From contig NZ_BDBE01000017.1 of NCBI RefSeq assembly GCF_001612825.1, positions 1 through 43,779 of the forward strand: DNA of 43,779 nucleotides. Reading direction: 5' to 3'. Shown in pieces: positions 1-7,502 of this stretch. The translations under genes and the position numbers were made by a program. The stretch is from Nocardia caishijiensis NBRC 108228. GTDB taxonomy: Bacteria > Actinomycetota > Actinomycetes > Mycobacteriales > Mycobacteriaceae. Within the stretch, counting starts at the first letter, position 1, and every line of letters starts with the position of its first letter. The notes below the pieces were generated by a model. That model was not told the origin of the DNA, did not search any database, and saw only the letters and a program-made list of their open reading frames with translations.

Positions 1-640
1 GTGCGGAAGGTGGCGGACTCGGGTGGTGCCACGTGGGCTGGGGGTGCGGTAGGTGGCGGACTTGAGTGGTGCCACGTGGGCTGGGGGTGCGGAAGGTGGC
101 GGACTCGGGTGGTGCCACGTGGGCTGGGGGTGCGGAAGGTGACGGAATCGGTGGTGCCGTGGGGTGCGGAGTGCGGAAGGTGGCGGACTCGGGTGGTGCC
201 ACGTGGGCTGGGAGCGCGGTAGGCGGCAATCCGCCGATGATCCGCTCGCGCGATCTTGTCGGTCACCATTCCCGGTGGGGGCAGTGCGAAGACCGCCGAG
301 ACGGTGGCGCGGACTCGCCCGGCCAGTTTCTCCGGTACTCGGTGGCGCCGTCGTCCTCGGACTCGAGTGGTGCCACGCGGGGCTGGGAGCGCGGTAGGCG
401 GCGGACTCAGGTGGTGCCGCGTGGGCTGGGAGTGCGGTAGGTGGCGGACTCGGGTGTGCCGTGCGGTGCGGAGTCCGGTCGGGTGGCGAACTTGGGTGGT
501 GCCACGCGGGGCCGGGAGCGCGGTAGTCAGCGGGCTCGAGTGGTGGCGGGTGGCTGGAGTGTGGGCATGGCGGGTTCGGGGTGGTGCCGTGTGGTTGGGG
601 GTGCTGGCATGGTGGATTCGGGTGGTGCCTCGGGACGGGG
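1..640. repeat. Degenerate 43-bp tandem repeat array
   Basis: Units begin at 1, 44, 87, 130 (41 bp), 171 and 214. The array is interrupted at about 228-358 by unrelated sequence, then resumes with units near 389 and 432 and increasingly divergent copies to about 640. The common core reads GTGCGGaAGGTGGCGGACTC followed by gGGTGGTGCCACGTGGGCTG, and each good unit contains the palindrome CCACGTGG. All frames stay open because the repeat is G-rich, but the translations are shifted copies of the same low-complexity peptide with no recognisable domain, so I read this as non-coding. Units 1, 3 and 5 are near-identical, which suggests recent expansion by slippage. The array may continue left of the window. 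Confidence 0.85.
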
Positions 641-827
641 TTTGTATTTCTTTTCGGCCAAATTGTGGGGGTTGATTTGGTGAATCTCTTTCTATGGCCG
701 ATGATGCGTTAGCACCTTCTGGTGGTTGTTCCTGGCTCGTGTTCGAACTGTTCGTGTTCCATGAGATGGTCCCTCGCCCCGGTCGACTCGCGGGTGGCGG
801 GCACGGTTGAGAGGCAACTGAGAACCC

Positions 828-1322
828 ATGAGCAAGCGCATTCTCGGATGGATGGCACGTGTGGCGGCCCTGGTCGCGGCGGCTGGATCGGTTGCCGTCG
901 CGCCTGCGGCGGCGGAACCTCTTTTCCCTGGTGGGCCCGATATTCCGGGTGTCCCCTCGGTCGTTCCGACGGCGTCGCCCTGCCCGGTGGTCGAGGCACG
1001 GGCGTGTATGCGATTGTCGACGAACGAGGCGTGGCTGGTCGACAATGGGCGGGTGGTTTTCGGGCCGACACCGATCTCGCACGGAATGGCGGGCTTCGAA
1101 ACTCCGCCCGCGGTGACCCGGATTTCGTTCAAACGCGAATTCCACTGGAGCACCATGCACGACGCACCGATGCGCTGGGCGACATTCTTCAACGGCGATA
1201 TGGCTTTCCATGTCGGCCCGGTCACCTCGAAGTCGCACGGCTGCGTGCGCATGACCGAAGACGGCGCACACCGTTTCTTCGACTACCTCAACCCAGGCGA
1301 CATCACCCAGGTGATTCCGTGA
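828..1322 (+). CDS. Secreted L,D-transpeptidase (YkuD-like)
   Basis: A small (164 aa) predicted secreted protein. Residues 1-29 form a signal peptide: a basic start, a hydrophobic core, then APAAA and a likely cleavage near residue 29. The C-terminal half has the YkuD hallmark SHGCVRM, with the catalytic cysteine followed by arginine, and an upstream conserved histidine in the AFHVGP segment. The family forms 3-3 cross-links in peptidoglycan through the cysteine. The protein is shorter than mycobacterial Ldt enzymes (about 250-450 aa) and has no Ig-like domains, so it is a minimal catalytic form. The ATG was chosen because the signal peptide begins there; the ribosome binding site is weak. 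The next gene on the same strand is also an envelope enzyme. Confidence 0.8.
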   Translation: MSKRILGWMARVAALVAAAGSVAVAPAAAEPLFPGGPDIPGVPSVVPTASPCPVVEARACMRLSTNEAWLVDNGRVVFGPTPISHGMAGFETPPAVTRISFKREFHWSTMHDAPMRWATFFNGDMAFHVGPVTSKSHGCVRMTEDGAHRFFDYLNPGDITQVIP

Positions 1323-1457
1323 TCGCCTCCAGGTGACTTCTGGCCGGACTCGCTTACGTGGGACCGGGACGCGGCAACCTATCGGATGTTTGTCGCGTCC
1401 CTGTGAGTTACCCATGTCTTGGGTCGTCGGCGCGAGGTATCTGCGGTATACACCACT

Positions 1458-2156
1458 ATGCGCAAATGGTTGACCGGTGGGGCGGCGGTGCTCGTCGTGG
1501 CTGTCGCGGTGGTTGCGGGGCTTTATGTGCTGACGAATTCGCGCACCTACCAGCTCACCGGAGAACTGGTGAACCGCGTGGAAACCCAGGACAAGGTCGT
1601 CGCACTCACCTTCGACGACGGACCGACCGAACGCACTCCGGAAATCCTGCGCGTACTCGATGAATTAGGGGTGCCCGCGACGTTCTACCTCGTCGGTGCG
1701 GATCTCGCCGCGCATCCCGACTTCGGGAAGGCCATCGCGGCGGCGGGGCACGAGATCGGCAACCACACCTATACACACCGCCGCATGGTGCTCGTCTCGG
1801 ACGACGCTGTGCGTGACGAGATCGAACGCACCGACGTCGAGATCCGCCGCACCGGCTATCAGGGGCCGATCACCTTCCGCCCGCCCTACGGCAAGAAGCT
1901 CTACGGCCTGCCGAAGTACCTCGCCGACCACGACCGCACCACGGTGACCTGGGATGTGGAACCCGATTCCGCCGGTGGCGTCGACCGGGACACGGTGCGC
2001 GACACGACCCTGGCCCAGACCCGGCCCGGTTCCATCGTGCTGCTGCACGTCATGCACGGCGCCGAATCCGCGGCCGCCCTGCGGGGCATCGTCACCGGGC
2101 TGCGGGAACAGGGCTACCACTTCGCCACGGTCTCGGAGTTGCTCGCGCGGAACTAG
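1458..2156 (+). CDS. Membrane-anchored polysaccharide deacetylase (NodB domain)
   Basis: 232 aa with an N-terminal signal anchor (residues about 5-24) and a carbohydrate esterase family 4 domain. The five NodB motifs are visible: TFDDGP with its catalytic and metal-binding aspartates, HEIGNHTYTH supplying the two zinc histidines, RPPYG, a tryptophan in TWDVEPD, and LLHVMH near the end. Such enzymes remove acetyl groups from GlcNAc or MurNAc of peptidoglycan or from cell-surface polysaccharides; the exact substrate cannot be read here. An upstream in-frame GTG at 1419 adds 13 non-conserved residues, so ATG 1458 is preferred. The stop codon overlaps that of the convergent HxlR gene in one CTAG. 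Confidence 0.85.
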   Translation: MRKWLTGGAAVLVVAVAVVAGLYVLTNSRTYQLTGELVNRVETQDKVVALTFDDGPTERTPEILRVLDELGVPATFYLVGADLAAHPDFGKAIAAAGHEIGNHTYTHRRMVLVSDDAVRDEIERTDVEIRRTGYQGPITFRPPYGKKLYGLPKYLADHDRTTVTWDVEPDSAGGVDRDTVRDTTLAQTRPGSIVLLHVMHGAESAAALRGIVTGLREQGYHFATVSELLARN

Positions 2157-2542
2157 CCGGTGGCGCGATAGCCGGATCGTGCCGCCTGCACGGCATCGAT
2201 ATTGGTCTCGAGTACCTCGATCAACGCGTGCAGCCGGTCGGCCACCTGGGCGCCCAACTCGGTGAGCGTGTACTCCACTCGCGGCGGAATGGCCTCGAGA
2301 ACTTCCCGATGCACCATGCCGTCGCGCTCGAGGGCCTGCAGGGTCTGCGACAACATCCGCTCGCTGACCCCCTCGACCCGCCGACGCAACGCGCTGAACC
2401 GGACCGGGCCCTCCCGCAGCGCTACCAGGGCGAGCACGCCCCATCTGCTCGCCACGTTCTGCAGCACCGACCTGGACGCGCAGTCACGCGCGAAGACATC
2501 GGCCTCCAGCGTCTGATCATCGTCGGGGCCTTGCGCACTCAT
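2153..2542 (-). CDS. HxlR/DUF24-family redox-type regulator (QorR-like)
   Basis: 129 aa from the ATG at 2542. A winged helix spans about residues 18-110, with the family's signature cysteine near the N-terminus (FARDC, Cys21) just before the first helix. In DUF24 regulators such as QorR of Corynebacterium and YodB and HypR of Bacillus, that cysteine senses quinones, diamide or other electrophiles and relieves repression. The next gene, divergently transcribed, encodes a QorB-like NmrA oxidoreductase, and a dyad resembling HxlR operators lies between them. A reading frame extends upstream to 2587 but crosses the operator, so the internal ATG is chosen. I infer a redox-responsive repressor of the neighbour and of itself. 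Confidence 0.85.
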   Translation of the reverse strand: MSAQGPDDDQTLEADVFARDCASRSVLQNVASRWGVLALVALREGPVRFSALRRRVEGVSERMLSQTLQALERDGMVHREVLEAIPPRVEYTLTELGAQVADRLHALIEVLETNIDAVQAARSGYRATG

Positions 2543-2591
2543 GCCCTTGATCCTACCCGCCTTGACTACAGCGCCTACTGAATGCATAGTG

Positions 2592-2606
2592 CTTACTAAT
2601 AGTTAG
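2592..2606. promoter_or_regulatory. Putative HxlR operator dyad
   Basis: CTTACTA-A-TAGTTAG is a near-perfect inverted repeat (one mismatch) in the 91-bp gap between the divergent HxlR and QorB-like genes. It resembles the TACT/AGTA dyads bound by DUF24 regulators. A weaker overlapping dyad, CTACT-N7-TAGTG, lies just to its left. AT-rich relative to its surroundings, it probably overlaps the core promoter of one or both genes. Confidence 0.55.
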
Positions 2607-2633
2607 TGCATGTCGAAAAGTTCGGAGGATGTT

Positions 2634-3467
2634 GTGACCATTGCGGTAGCCGGAGCGAGTGGACAGCTGGGCAGGCTCGTCGTCGAGGCGTTGGTGGCGG
2701 CCGGTGAGACGCCGGTGGCGATCGTGCGCGACCCGTCGAAGGTCGCCGACCTCGATGTCGACGTGCGCCGGGCCGCCTACGACGACGCGGCCGCGCTCGA
2801 TGCCGCACTCGTGGGTGTCGACCGCTTGCTGCTCATCTCGGGCAACGAGTTCGGTGCGCGAGTTGCCCAGCACACCACCGTGATTCGCGCGGCCGAACGC
2901 GCGGGCGTCGAACTGCTCGCCTACACCAGCATCCCGCGAGCCGACGTCAACCCGATGATCCTGGCCGCCGAACATCGCGGCACCGAAGAGGTGCTCGCCA
3001 ATGCCTCGGTGCCGACGGTGCTGCTGCGCAACAGCTGGTACTGGGAGAACTACAGCCAGGCGGCGGCCGTCGCCGCACAGGCGGGGGTGCTGGCGGGCGC
3101 GATGGGTGAGGGTCGGGTGTCTGGAGCGGCGCGGGCCGACTACGCCGAGGCCGCCGCCCGCGTCCTCACCGGCGAGGGCCATGCGGGTCGGGTCTACGAA
3201 CTCGGCGGCGACGACGCCCTCTCCGGCCCCGACCTGGCCGCCGCGATCGGCGCGGCCACCGGGGCGACAGTTCGCTACGAAAACCTGTCGACCAGCGACT
3301 ACGCGGACACCCTTCACGCCGCGGGCGTGGACGAGCAGTTCGCCGCCGTGCTCGCCGACTCCGACGCGGGCATCGCCGAGGGCTATCTCGAGGTGTGCAC
3401 CGGCGACCTCACCAAGCTCCTCGGCCGCCCGGCCACCTCGGCGACCTCGGTCTTCGCGCCCGTCTGA
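2634..3467 (+). CDS. NmrA-type NAD(P)H:quinone oxidoreductase (QorB/YtfG-like)
   Basis: 277 aa with a Rossmann N-terminus (IAVAGASGQLG, the GxxGxxG dinucleotide-binding loop at about residues 6-12) and the overall length of E. coli QorB/YtfG (about 286 aa). These atypical SDR proteins reduce quinones with NADPH. The GTG at 2634 is preferred because GGAGG lies five bases upstream at 2624-2628; an in-frame ATG at 2610 would sit beside the operator and adds eight unlike residues. Divergent pairing with an HxlR/DUF24 regulator matches the qorR-qor2 arrangement known in Corynebacterium glutamicum. It most likely acts in quinone or electrophile stress. Confidence 0.8.
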   Translation: MTIAVAGASGQLGRLVVEALVAAGETPVAIVRDPSKVADLDVDVRRAAYDDAAALDAALVGVDRLLLISGNEFGARVAQHTTVIRAAERAGVELLAYTSIPRADVNPMILAAEHRGTEEVLANASVPTVLLRNSWYWENYSQAAAVAAQAGVLAGAMGEGRVSGAARADYAEAAARVLTGEGHAGRVYELGGDDALSGPDLAAAIGAATGATVRYENLSTSDYADTLHAAGVDEQFAAVLADSDAGIAEGYLEVCTGDLTKLLGRPATSATSVFAPV

Positions 3468-3468
3468 G

Positions 3469-3484
3469 CCTCGGATCTCCGAGG
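3469..3484 (+). terminator. Hairpin after the QorB-like gene
   Basis: CCTCGG-ATCT-CCGAGG followed by TTT begins two bases after the stop codon: a short intrinsic-terminator-like hairpin. A second stem, GGTCCCCG (3503-3510) with CGGGGACC (3532-3539), lies further on. Confidence 0.55.
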
Positions 3485-3579
3485 TTTCCGTCGGCTTCAA
3501 CCGGTCCCCGCCCGGCGAATCCCGGTGCCGACGGGGACCGTTCTGAGGTGGCGGTGTCCCGGGGTGGCCCGAGTGCCCG

Positions 3580-3999
3580 GTGACGACCCCGGTTCGCACC
3601 GCTACAGTGCGGAGCGTGGCTCATGAAACTCCCCGTCGACGCACGCACACGTACCTGAGCGGTCTGCTGTTCGTGGTCGGTGTCCTGCATTTCGTCGCGC
3701 CGAAGCTGTTCGACGGCATCGTTCCCAAGCAGTTGCCCGGCGAACCCCGGGCCTATACCTACGGCTCCGGGGTCGCCGAGCTGGGTGTGGCGGCGGCACT
3801 CGCGGTGCCGAAGACCAGGCGGTTCGGCGGCTGGCTCGCCGCTGGCCTGTTCGTCGCCGTCTTCCCGGCCAATGTGCAGATGACCGTCGACGTGCTGGGC
3901 AATCCCAAGTCCTCGTCGGCGTTCAAGGCCGGGGTGATCGCCCGGTTGCCGCTGCAGATTCCGCTGATCGTGGCCGCGTTGCGGGTCGCGCGCCGCTGA
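3580..3999 (+). CDS. DoxX-like four-helix membrane protein
   Basis: About 139 aa with four hydrophobic segments (roughly residues 25-45, 62-76, 83-101 and 122-137), the size and topology of DoxX-family integral membrane proteins. No catalytic motif is visible. The family is often linked to thiol and redox stress at the membrane, but the role here is unknown. The start is uncertain: in-frame GTG codons at 3580, 3607 and 3616 are all possible, and the hydrophobic part begins only after 3650. Its stop codon abuts the stop of the convergent VOC gene. Confidence 0.65.
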   Translation: MTTPVRTATVRSVAHETPRRRTHTYLSGLLFVVGVLHFVAPKLFDGIVPKQLPGEPRAYTYGSGVAELGVAAALAVPKTRRFGGWLAAGLFVAVFPANVQMTVDVLGNPKSSSAFKAGVIARLPLQIPLIVAALRVARR

Positions 4000-4377
4000 T
4001 CACACCCACTGCACGAGCTGGATGACCACCCCGTTGGGGTCGGTCATCTGGAAGTAGCGCTCGCCCCACTCCTCGGTTTCGATCGGCGTCTCGATCCGCA
4101 CCCCGGCCCCGCGCAGGCGCTCGTATTCGCTGTCGATGTCGGTGACCACGAAGACGACGAGCACACCCTCGCCCGCACTGCCCGCGATCCGCGTCGGCTT
4201 GAAGGACTTCAGGCCGGTGCGCAGGTAGATCACGTCCATGCCCGCGTCGGGCCGTCCCACGCTGACGAACCCGTCGGCGGCCATGTTCTCGGTGAAACCG
4301 AGGTGATCGATCAGGAACTGGGCCGACGCCGTCGGGTCGTCCACGTTGAGCGAGATGGCGGAAGCGGTGATCTGCAT
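4000..4377 (-). CDS. VOC-family (glyoxalase/bleomycin-resistance-like) protein
   Basis: 125 aa, one vicinal-oxygen-chelate domain made of two beta-alpha-beta-beta-beta modules. It opens with a strand and ends with the typical FQMTDPNGVVIQLVQW, where a C-terminal glutamine or glutamate usually binds metal. The first module begins ASAISLNVDDPTASAQFL. Substrate cannot be told from sequence: members include antibiotic-sequestering proteins, dioxygenases and glyoxalases. AGGAGA in the transcript just upstream serves as ribosome binding site. A perfect 13-bp palindrome lies 25 bp upstream of the start, suggesting repression by a dimeric regulator encoded elsewhere. Confidence 0.75.
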   Translation of the reverse strand: MQITASAISLNVDDPTASAQFLIDHLGFTENMAADGFVSVGRPDAGMDVIYLRTGLKSFKPTRIAGSAGEGVLVVFVVTDIDSEYERLRGAGVRIETPIETEEWGERYFQMTDPNGVVIQLVQWV

Positions 4378-4401
4378 GGTCTCTCCTCGATGGCATTACT
4401 C

Positions 4402-4414
4402 CGTACTTTGTACG
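4402..4414. promoter_or_regulatory. Perfect palindrome, putative operator
   Basis: CGTAC-TTT-GTACG is a perfect inverted repeat immediately upstream of the VOC gene, in the position of a promoter. TetR-family repressors often bind short palindromes of this kind, but no regulator gene is adjacent, so the cognate protein is unknown. Confidence 0.45.
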
Positions 4415-4459
4415 CTTTTAGTCTGCGAAGAATGCCGCCGCGCCGCTCTATGACCTGGG

Positions 4460-5011
4460 TCACACCTTGAAGGTGTCGCGCGCGATACGCAGCGTGGTGA
4501 TCGTCGACGCGAGCCCCTCGTACTGGTTGATCAGCAGCACGATCTCGATGAGCGACCGCTCGTCGTAGTGCGCGGCCAGCTCCGCCCAGACCGCATCGTC
4601 GACATCGCGCGTGGTCACCAGCTGGTCGGTCACGGCCAACAGCGCCCGCTGACGCGGCGTCCACCCCTCCGCGTCCGGGCCCGCCGCCGCTCGATCCACC
4701 TCCACCGCCGTCAGCCCCGCCTTGCGCCCCAGCCGACGATGATGATCGGCCTCGTAACCGCAGTCGCGCAGCTGCGCCACCCGCAGAATCACCAATTCGG
4801 CCTCCGCGCGCGGCAACCGACCACCCGGCATGAGCTTGCCGGAGAAATGCAGCCAGCCACGGAACAGTCCGCGGGTGCGGCCGAGGGTGCTGAACAGGTG
4901 CGCGTCCGCCGTGCCTGCCGCGCGGGAGAGTACCTGCCAGACAACCCAGTTGATCGGACCCAGTTCGCCGAACCGGCCGGGGGAAATGCGTGGTAGGGGC
5001 GTTGCGGCCAT
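4460..5011 (-). CDS. Carboxymuconolactone decarboxylase-like (AhpD superfamily) protein
   Basis: 183 aa from the ATG at 5011, which is preceded by GAGGTGG. The central helical region ELVILRVAQLRDCGYEADHH is the characteristic AhpD/CMD segment. It has only one cysteine, where AhpD has a CxxC pair followed by histidine, so a classical alkylhydroperoxidase thiol cycle looks unlikely. The protein resembles the widespread actinobacterial CMD-like proteins of unknown substrate. A much longer frame upstream to 5548 runs through sequence antisense to the NERD gene and is rejected as a start. Confidence 0.75.
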   Translation of the reverse strand: MAATPLPRISPGRFGELGPINWVVWQVLSRAAGTADAHLFSTLGRTRGLFRGWLHFSGKLMPGGRLPRAEAELVILRVAQLRDCGYEADHHRRLGRKAGLTAVEVDRAAAGPDAEGWTPRQRALLAVTDQLVTTRDVDDAVWAELAAHYDERSLIEIVLLINQYEGLASTITTLRIARDTFKV

Positions 5012-5197
5012 CGTCGTCCACCTCGTGTTGTCGTTCGGTTCCGCCGGAATCGACAGCGTACTCGGCGGTACACGCGTGCGGTGGTGAGTCGCTTTTTCTT
5101 TGGTTTCCAGTGGTTTTCGGAACAGTTGCGCGTCATGATTCAGGTACCGCAGCGCGCAGCGGCGGTGAGGTCGCAGCAGTGGTAGGGGAACATCGCA

Positions 5198-6085
5198 ATG
5201 CTGGTTCGGATCAGGCCGGGCGCGGAACTCACCGGCGCCGAGCGGGAGTTCGTCGAATGCCTGAGCGCCTATCCGAGTCCGGGGCTCGCCCTGATCGACC
5301 CGCAGGTGGGGGACCGGCGTCTCGGCGCGGTGGTGGTGACGCCGCGCGGGATCACGGTGTTCGAGGTGAAAGGTTTCCGGCGACGGCAGAGCGGTCTGCT
5401 GTCGCTGTCGCCGTCGGGGCAGTGGACGATCAGCGACGGTCCGCTGGAATTGGCGACGGAGTCGTCGAGCGGGCTCACCGACCGGCTCGAACACGGTGTC
5501 CACGCCGTACGGGTGGCGCTGGAGCACGCGCTTCAGGAGAGCAGGCATGTGTGCGGTGCGGTGGTGCTCGTGCCGTACAAGGGTGTGGTCGTGCGCCCGG
5601 CCCGCACCGCGTTACGCCCGGGCCTCGACGTCCTGGTCGCCAACACCGTCGACGCGCACGAACTGCGCGTCTACCTGGAGAACTTCTCGGTCGGCCCGCG
5701 CGAATGGACCGTGGATCGGGTGCTCAACACCTGCGCCGCGCTCGACCTGGCCGACCTCGCCCCCACCCGTGCCGCGCTCACCGACGACGGTTTCCCGGCC
5801 AAACGGCCCACACCCGCGCCCGCCCCCGCCGCCCCGCGCCCACGCCGTGTCGAACCGCCCGCCCCGCCCGCCGAATCGACCCGCGACGGGAAGCTGGCCG
5901 GCCTGGTGGTGTTCGGGTTGGCGGTGCTCGGCCTGCTGGTCGTGCTGGTGATGGTGATCCTGGCGTTGCTCACCGATTCACCATCGCCACGAACGGTCTC
6001 CGACATCACCGAATCGACCACTCCCGCCCCCGTCACCGTCACCCACCGCCCCGCGCACTGTTGGCCGTTCCAGTCCGACTGTTGA
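5198..6085 (+). CDS. NERD-domain protein with C-terminal membrane anchor
   Basis: 295 aa. Residues about 12-125 resemble a nuclease-related domain (NERD): a glutamate-containing helix, then RRLGAVVVTPRGITVFEVKGF, with the E-V-K element typical of PD-(D/E)XK-like folds. A proline- and alanine-rich linker (about residues 200-225) leads to one strong transmembrane helix (about 233-258) and a short threonine-rich tail ending in cysteines. NERD proteins are predicted DNA-processing or membrane-associated nucleases; catalysis is not established. TAGGGGA lies ten bases before the ATG. There is no operon partner. Confidence 0.7.
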   Translation: MLVRIRPGAELTGAEREFVECLSAYPSPGLALIDPQVGDRRLGAVVVTPRGITVFEVKGFRRRQSGLLSLSPSGQWTISDGPLELATESSSGLTDRLEHGVHAVRVALEHALQESRHVCGAVVLVPYKGVVVRPARTALRPGLDVLVANTVDAHELRVYLENFSVGPREWTVDRVLNTCAALDLADLAPTRAALTDDGFPAKRPTPAPAPAAPRPRRVEPPAPPAESTRDGKLAGLVVFGLAVLGLLVVLVMVILALLTDSPSPRTVSDITESTTPAPVTVTHRPAHCWPFQSDC

Positions 6086-6095
6086 CCCGGGGAAA

Positions 6096-6800
6096 TCAAT
6101 CGAGCACTGTCCCACCGAGTTTGGTGAAGGCGATAGCCTGCTCGGCCCGTGCCCGCACATGCACGCACGAGGAGGCGATGTGGGTGACGAGGGCACGCAG
6201 GGCGGATTCGCGGCGTCCGGCGAGCACGTGTTCGGCGATGGTGATGTGTTCGGCGGTCATTGTCGCGACCCGATCGGTGGTCGGCACGTCCATCGTGCGC
6301 ACGGGGCGGACGCGGCGGTAGACGCCGCTCAGTTCCTCCGCCAGTGCGGAATTGCCCGCTGCCCGTAGGAGTTCGGTGTGGAACTGTTCGTCGGCGGCCA
6401 CCAGCTCGGGACCGGGACGGGGTGGTGTGTCCCGGAATTCCCGCCAGCGCAGCAATTCCGCGCGGACGGCAGCCAAATCGTGTCCGCCCGGCGTAGCCGA
6501 ACCCAGCGTCAGCCGCTGGAACCCGCGTGCTTCCAACACCATTCGCAGCTCGAACAACTCGTCGAGTTCGGCCAGCCGTGGCCGGTACAGGTACAGCCCC
6601 TCGGGATGACGCCGCACCAAACCGTCGGCCTGTAGCCGGGCCAGCGCCTCGCGCACCGGAGTGCGCGAGACGCCGTAGCGCCGGGCCAGCGGTTCGGCAC
6701 GTAATCGTTCGGTCGGTGCGAGCCGACCCGTCGCGAGGTCCTCTCGCAGCGATTCGTACACGCGGTCGGCCAGCGAAACCCGCCCACCCCTGCCTGCCAC
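6096..6800 (-). CDS. GntR/FadR-family (FCD) regulator at the end of the urt operon
   Basis: 234 aa with an N-terminal winged helix (about residues 8-72; RYGVSRTPVREALARLQADGLV is the classic GntR recognition helix) and an all-helical FCD ligand domain (about 80-220) with the metal-coordinating pattern D...H...H around DEQFHTELLRAAGN and EHITIAEHV. It begins nine bases after urtE on the same strand, so it is the last gene of the urea-transport operon and probably its regulator. A TTGTATACAG dyad in the urtA promoter is a plausible operator. The ligand is unknown; a nitrogen-related small acid is my guess. Confidence 0.8.
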   Translation of the reverse strand: MAGRGGRVSLADRVYESLREDLATGRLAPTERLRAEPLARRYGVSRTPVREALARLQADGLVRRHPEGLYLYRPRLAELDELFELRMVLEARGFQRLTLGSATPGGHDLAAVRAELLRWREFRDTPPRPGPELVAADEQFHTELLRAAGNSALAEELSGVYRRVRPVRTMDVPTTDRVATMTAEHITIAEHVLAGRRESALRALVTHIASSCVHVRARAEQAIAFTKLGGTVLD

Positions 6801-6809
6801 GGCGCAGCT

Positions 6810-7502
6810 TCAGATCGCCATCGCCGCGCGCACAGCCGACTCCGCGCCCGCCCCACCCGGCCCGGTGGAACCGATGTGGCCCGAGTGCAGCACGTAGTAC
6901 TGCTGGGCGGCCTGCAACGCGAAACCGATGTGCTGCTCGACCAGCAGCACGCTCAAGCCGCCGCGCTGGGTCAATTCGATGATGGTCCGCTCGATTTCGG
7001 CGACGACCGACGGCTGGATGCCCTCGGTCGGTTCGTCGAGGATGAGCAGTTTCGGTTCGGTGATGAGCGCGCGGGCGATGGCGAGTTGCTGCCGTTGACC
7101 ACCCGAGAGCAGACCGGCTTTGCGGGTGAGCAGCTCACGTAGGGCGGGGAACAGGTCGAGCGATTCGTCGATCAGTGCCTTCCCGCGCTTGCGGCCGTCG
7201 GCGACCACCTGCAGGTTCTCCGCTGTGGACAGCTGGGGAAAACTCTGCTGACCCTGCGGAACATAGGCGATGCCCCGCTTCACCCGCTGCGACGGCGAGA
7301 GCTTGCTGATCTTCTCGCCGTCGAAGGTGATGGTGCCCGACTTGGTCGGCAGCAGCCCGACGGCGGTGCGCAGCAGGGTGGTCTTGCCCGCGCCGTTGTG
7401 GCCCATGATGGCGACCACGCTGTCGTCGGGGACGGTCAGGCTCACGCCGTGGACCACCTCGGTGCGTCCGTATCCCGAGCGGACCTCGTGCAGTTCAAGC
7501 AT
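6810..7502 (-). CDS. urtE: Urea ABC transporter ATPase UrtE
   Basis: 230 aa, LivF-type ATPase. Walker A is GHNGAGKTT, the signature is LSGGQRQQLAIARAL, and Walker B is LLILDEPTEGIQPS; the GIQPS continuation is typical of UrtE. With UrtD it powers urea uptake through the UrtB/UrtC channel. The ATG at 7502 lies inside the end of urtD (8-bp overlap), indicating translational coupling. The gene order urtABCDE matches the complete five-gene systems of cyanobacteria and actinobacteria. Confidence 0.92.
   Translation of the reverse strand: MLELHEVRSGYGRTEVVHGVSLTVPDDSVVAIMGHNGAGKTTLLRTAVGLLPTKSGTITFDGEKISKLSPSQRVKRGIAYVPQGQQSFPQLSTAENLQVVADGRKRGKALIDESLDLFPALRELLTRKAGLLSGGQRQQLAIARALITEPKLLILDEPTEGIQPSVVAEIERTIIELTQRGGLSVLLVEQHIGFALQAAQQYYVLHSGHIGSTGPGGAGAESAVRAAMAI

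Noticed and set aside
1..640. CRISPR array
   Set aside because: Repeat units abut directly without unique spacers and no cas genes are present.
1..683. Overlapping ORFs (73-139 aa) in all plus-strand frames
   Set aside because: They are shifted translations of the G-rich 43-bp repeat, with no domain and no family-like sequence.
692..1252. Reverse ORF of 186 aa
   Set aside because: Antisense to the L,D-transpeptidase, whose catalytic motif and signal peptide establish the real frame.
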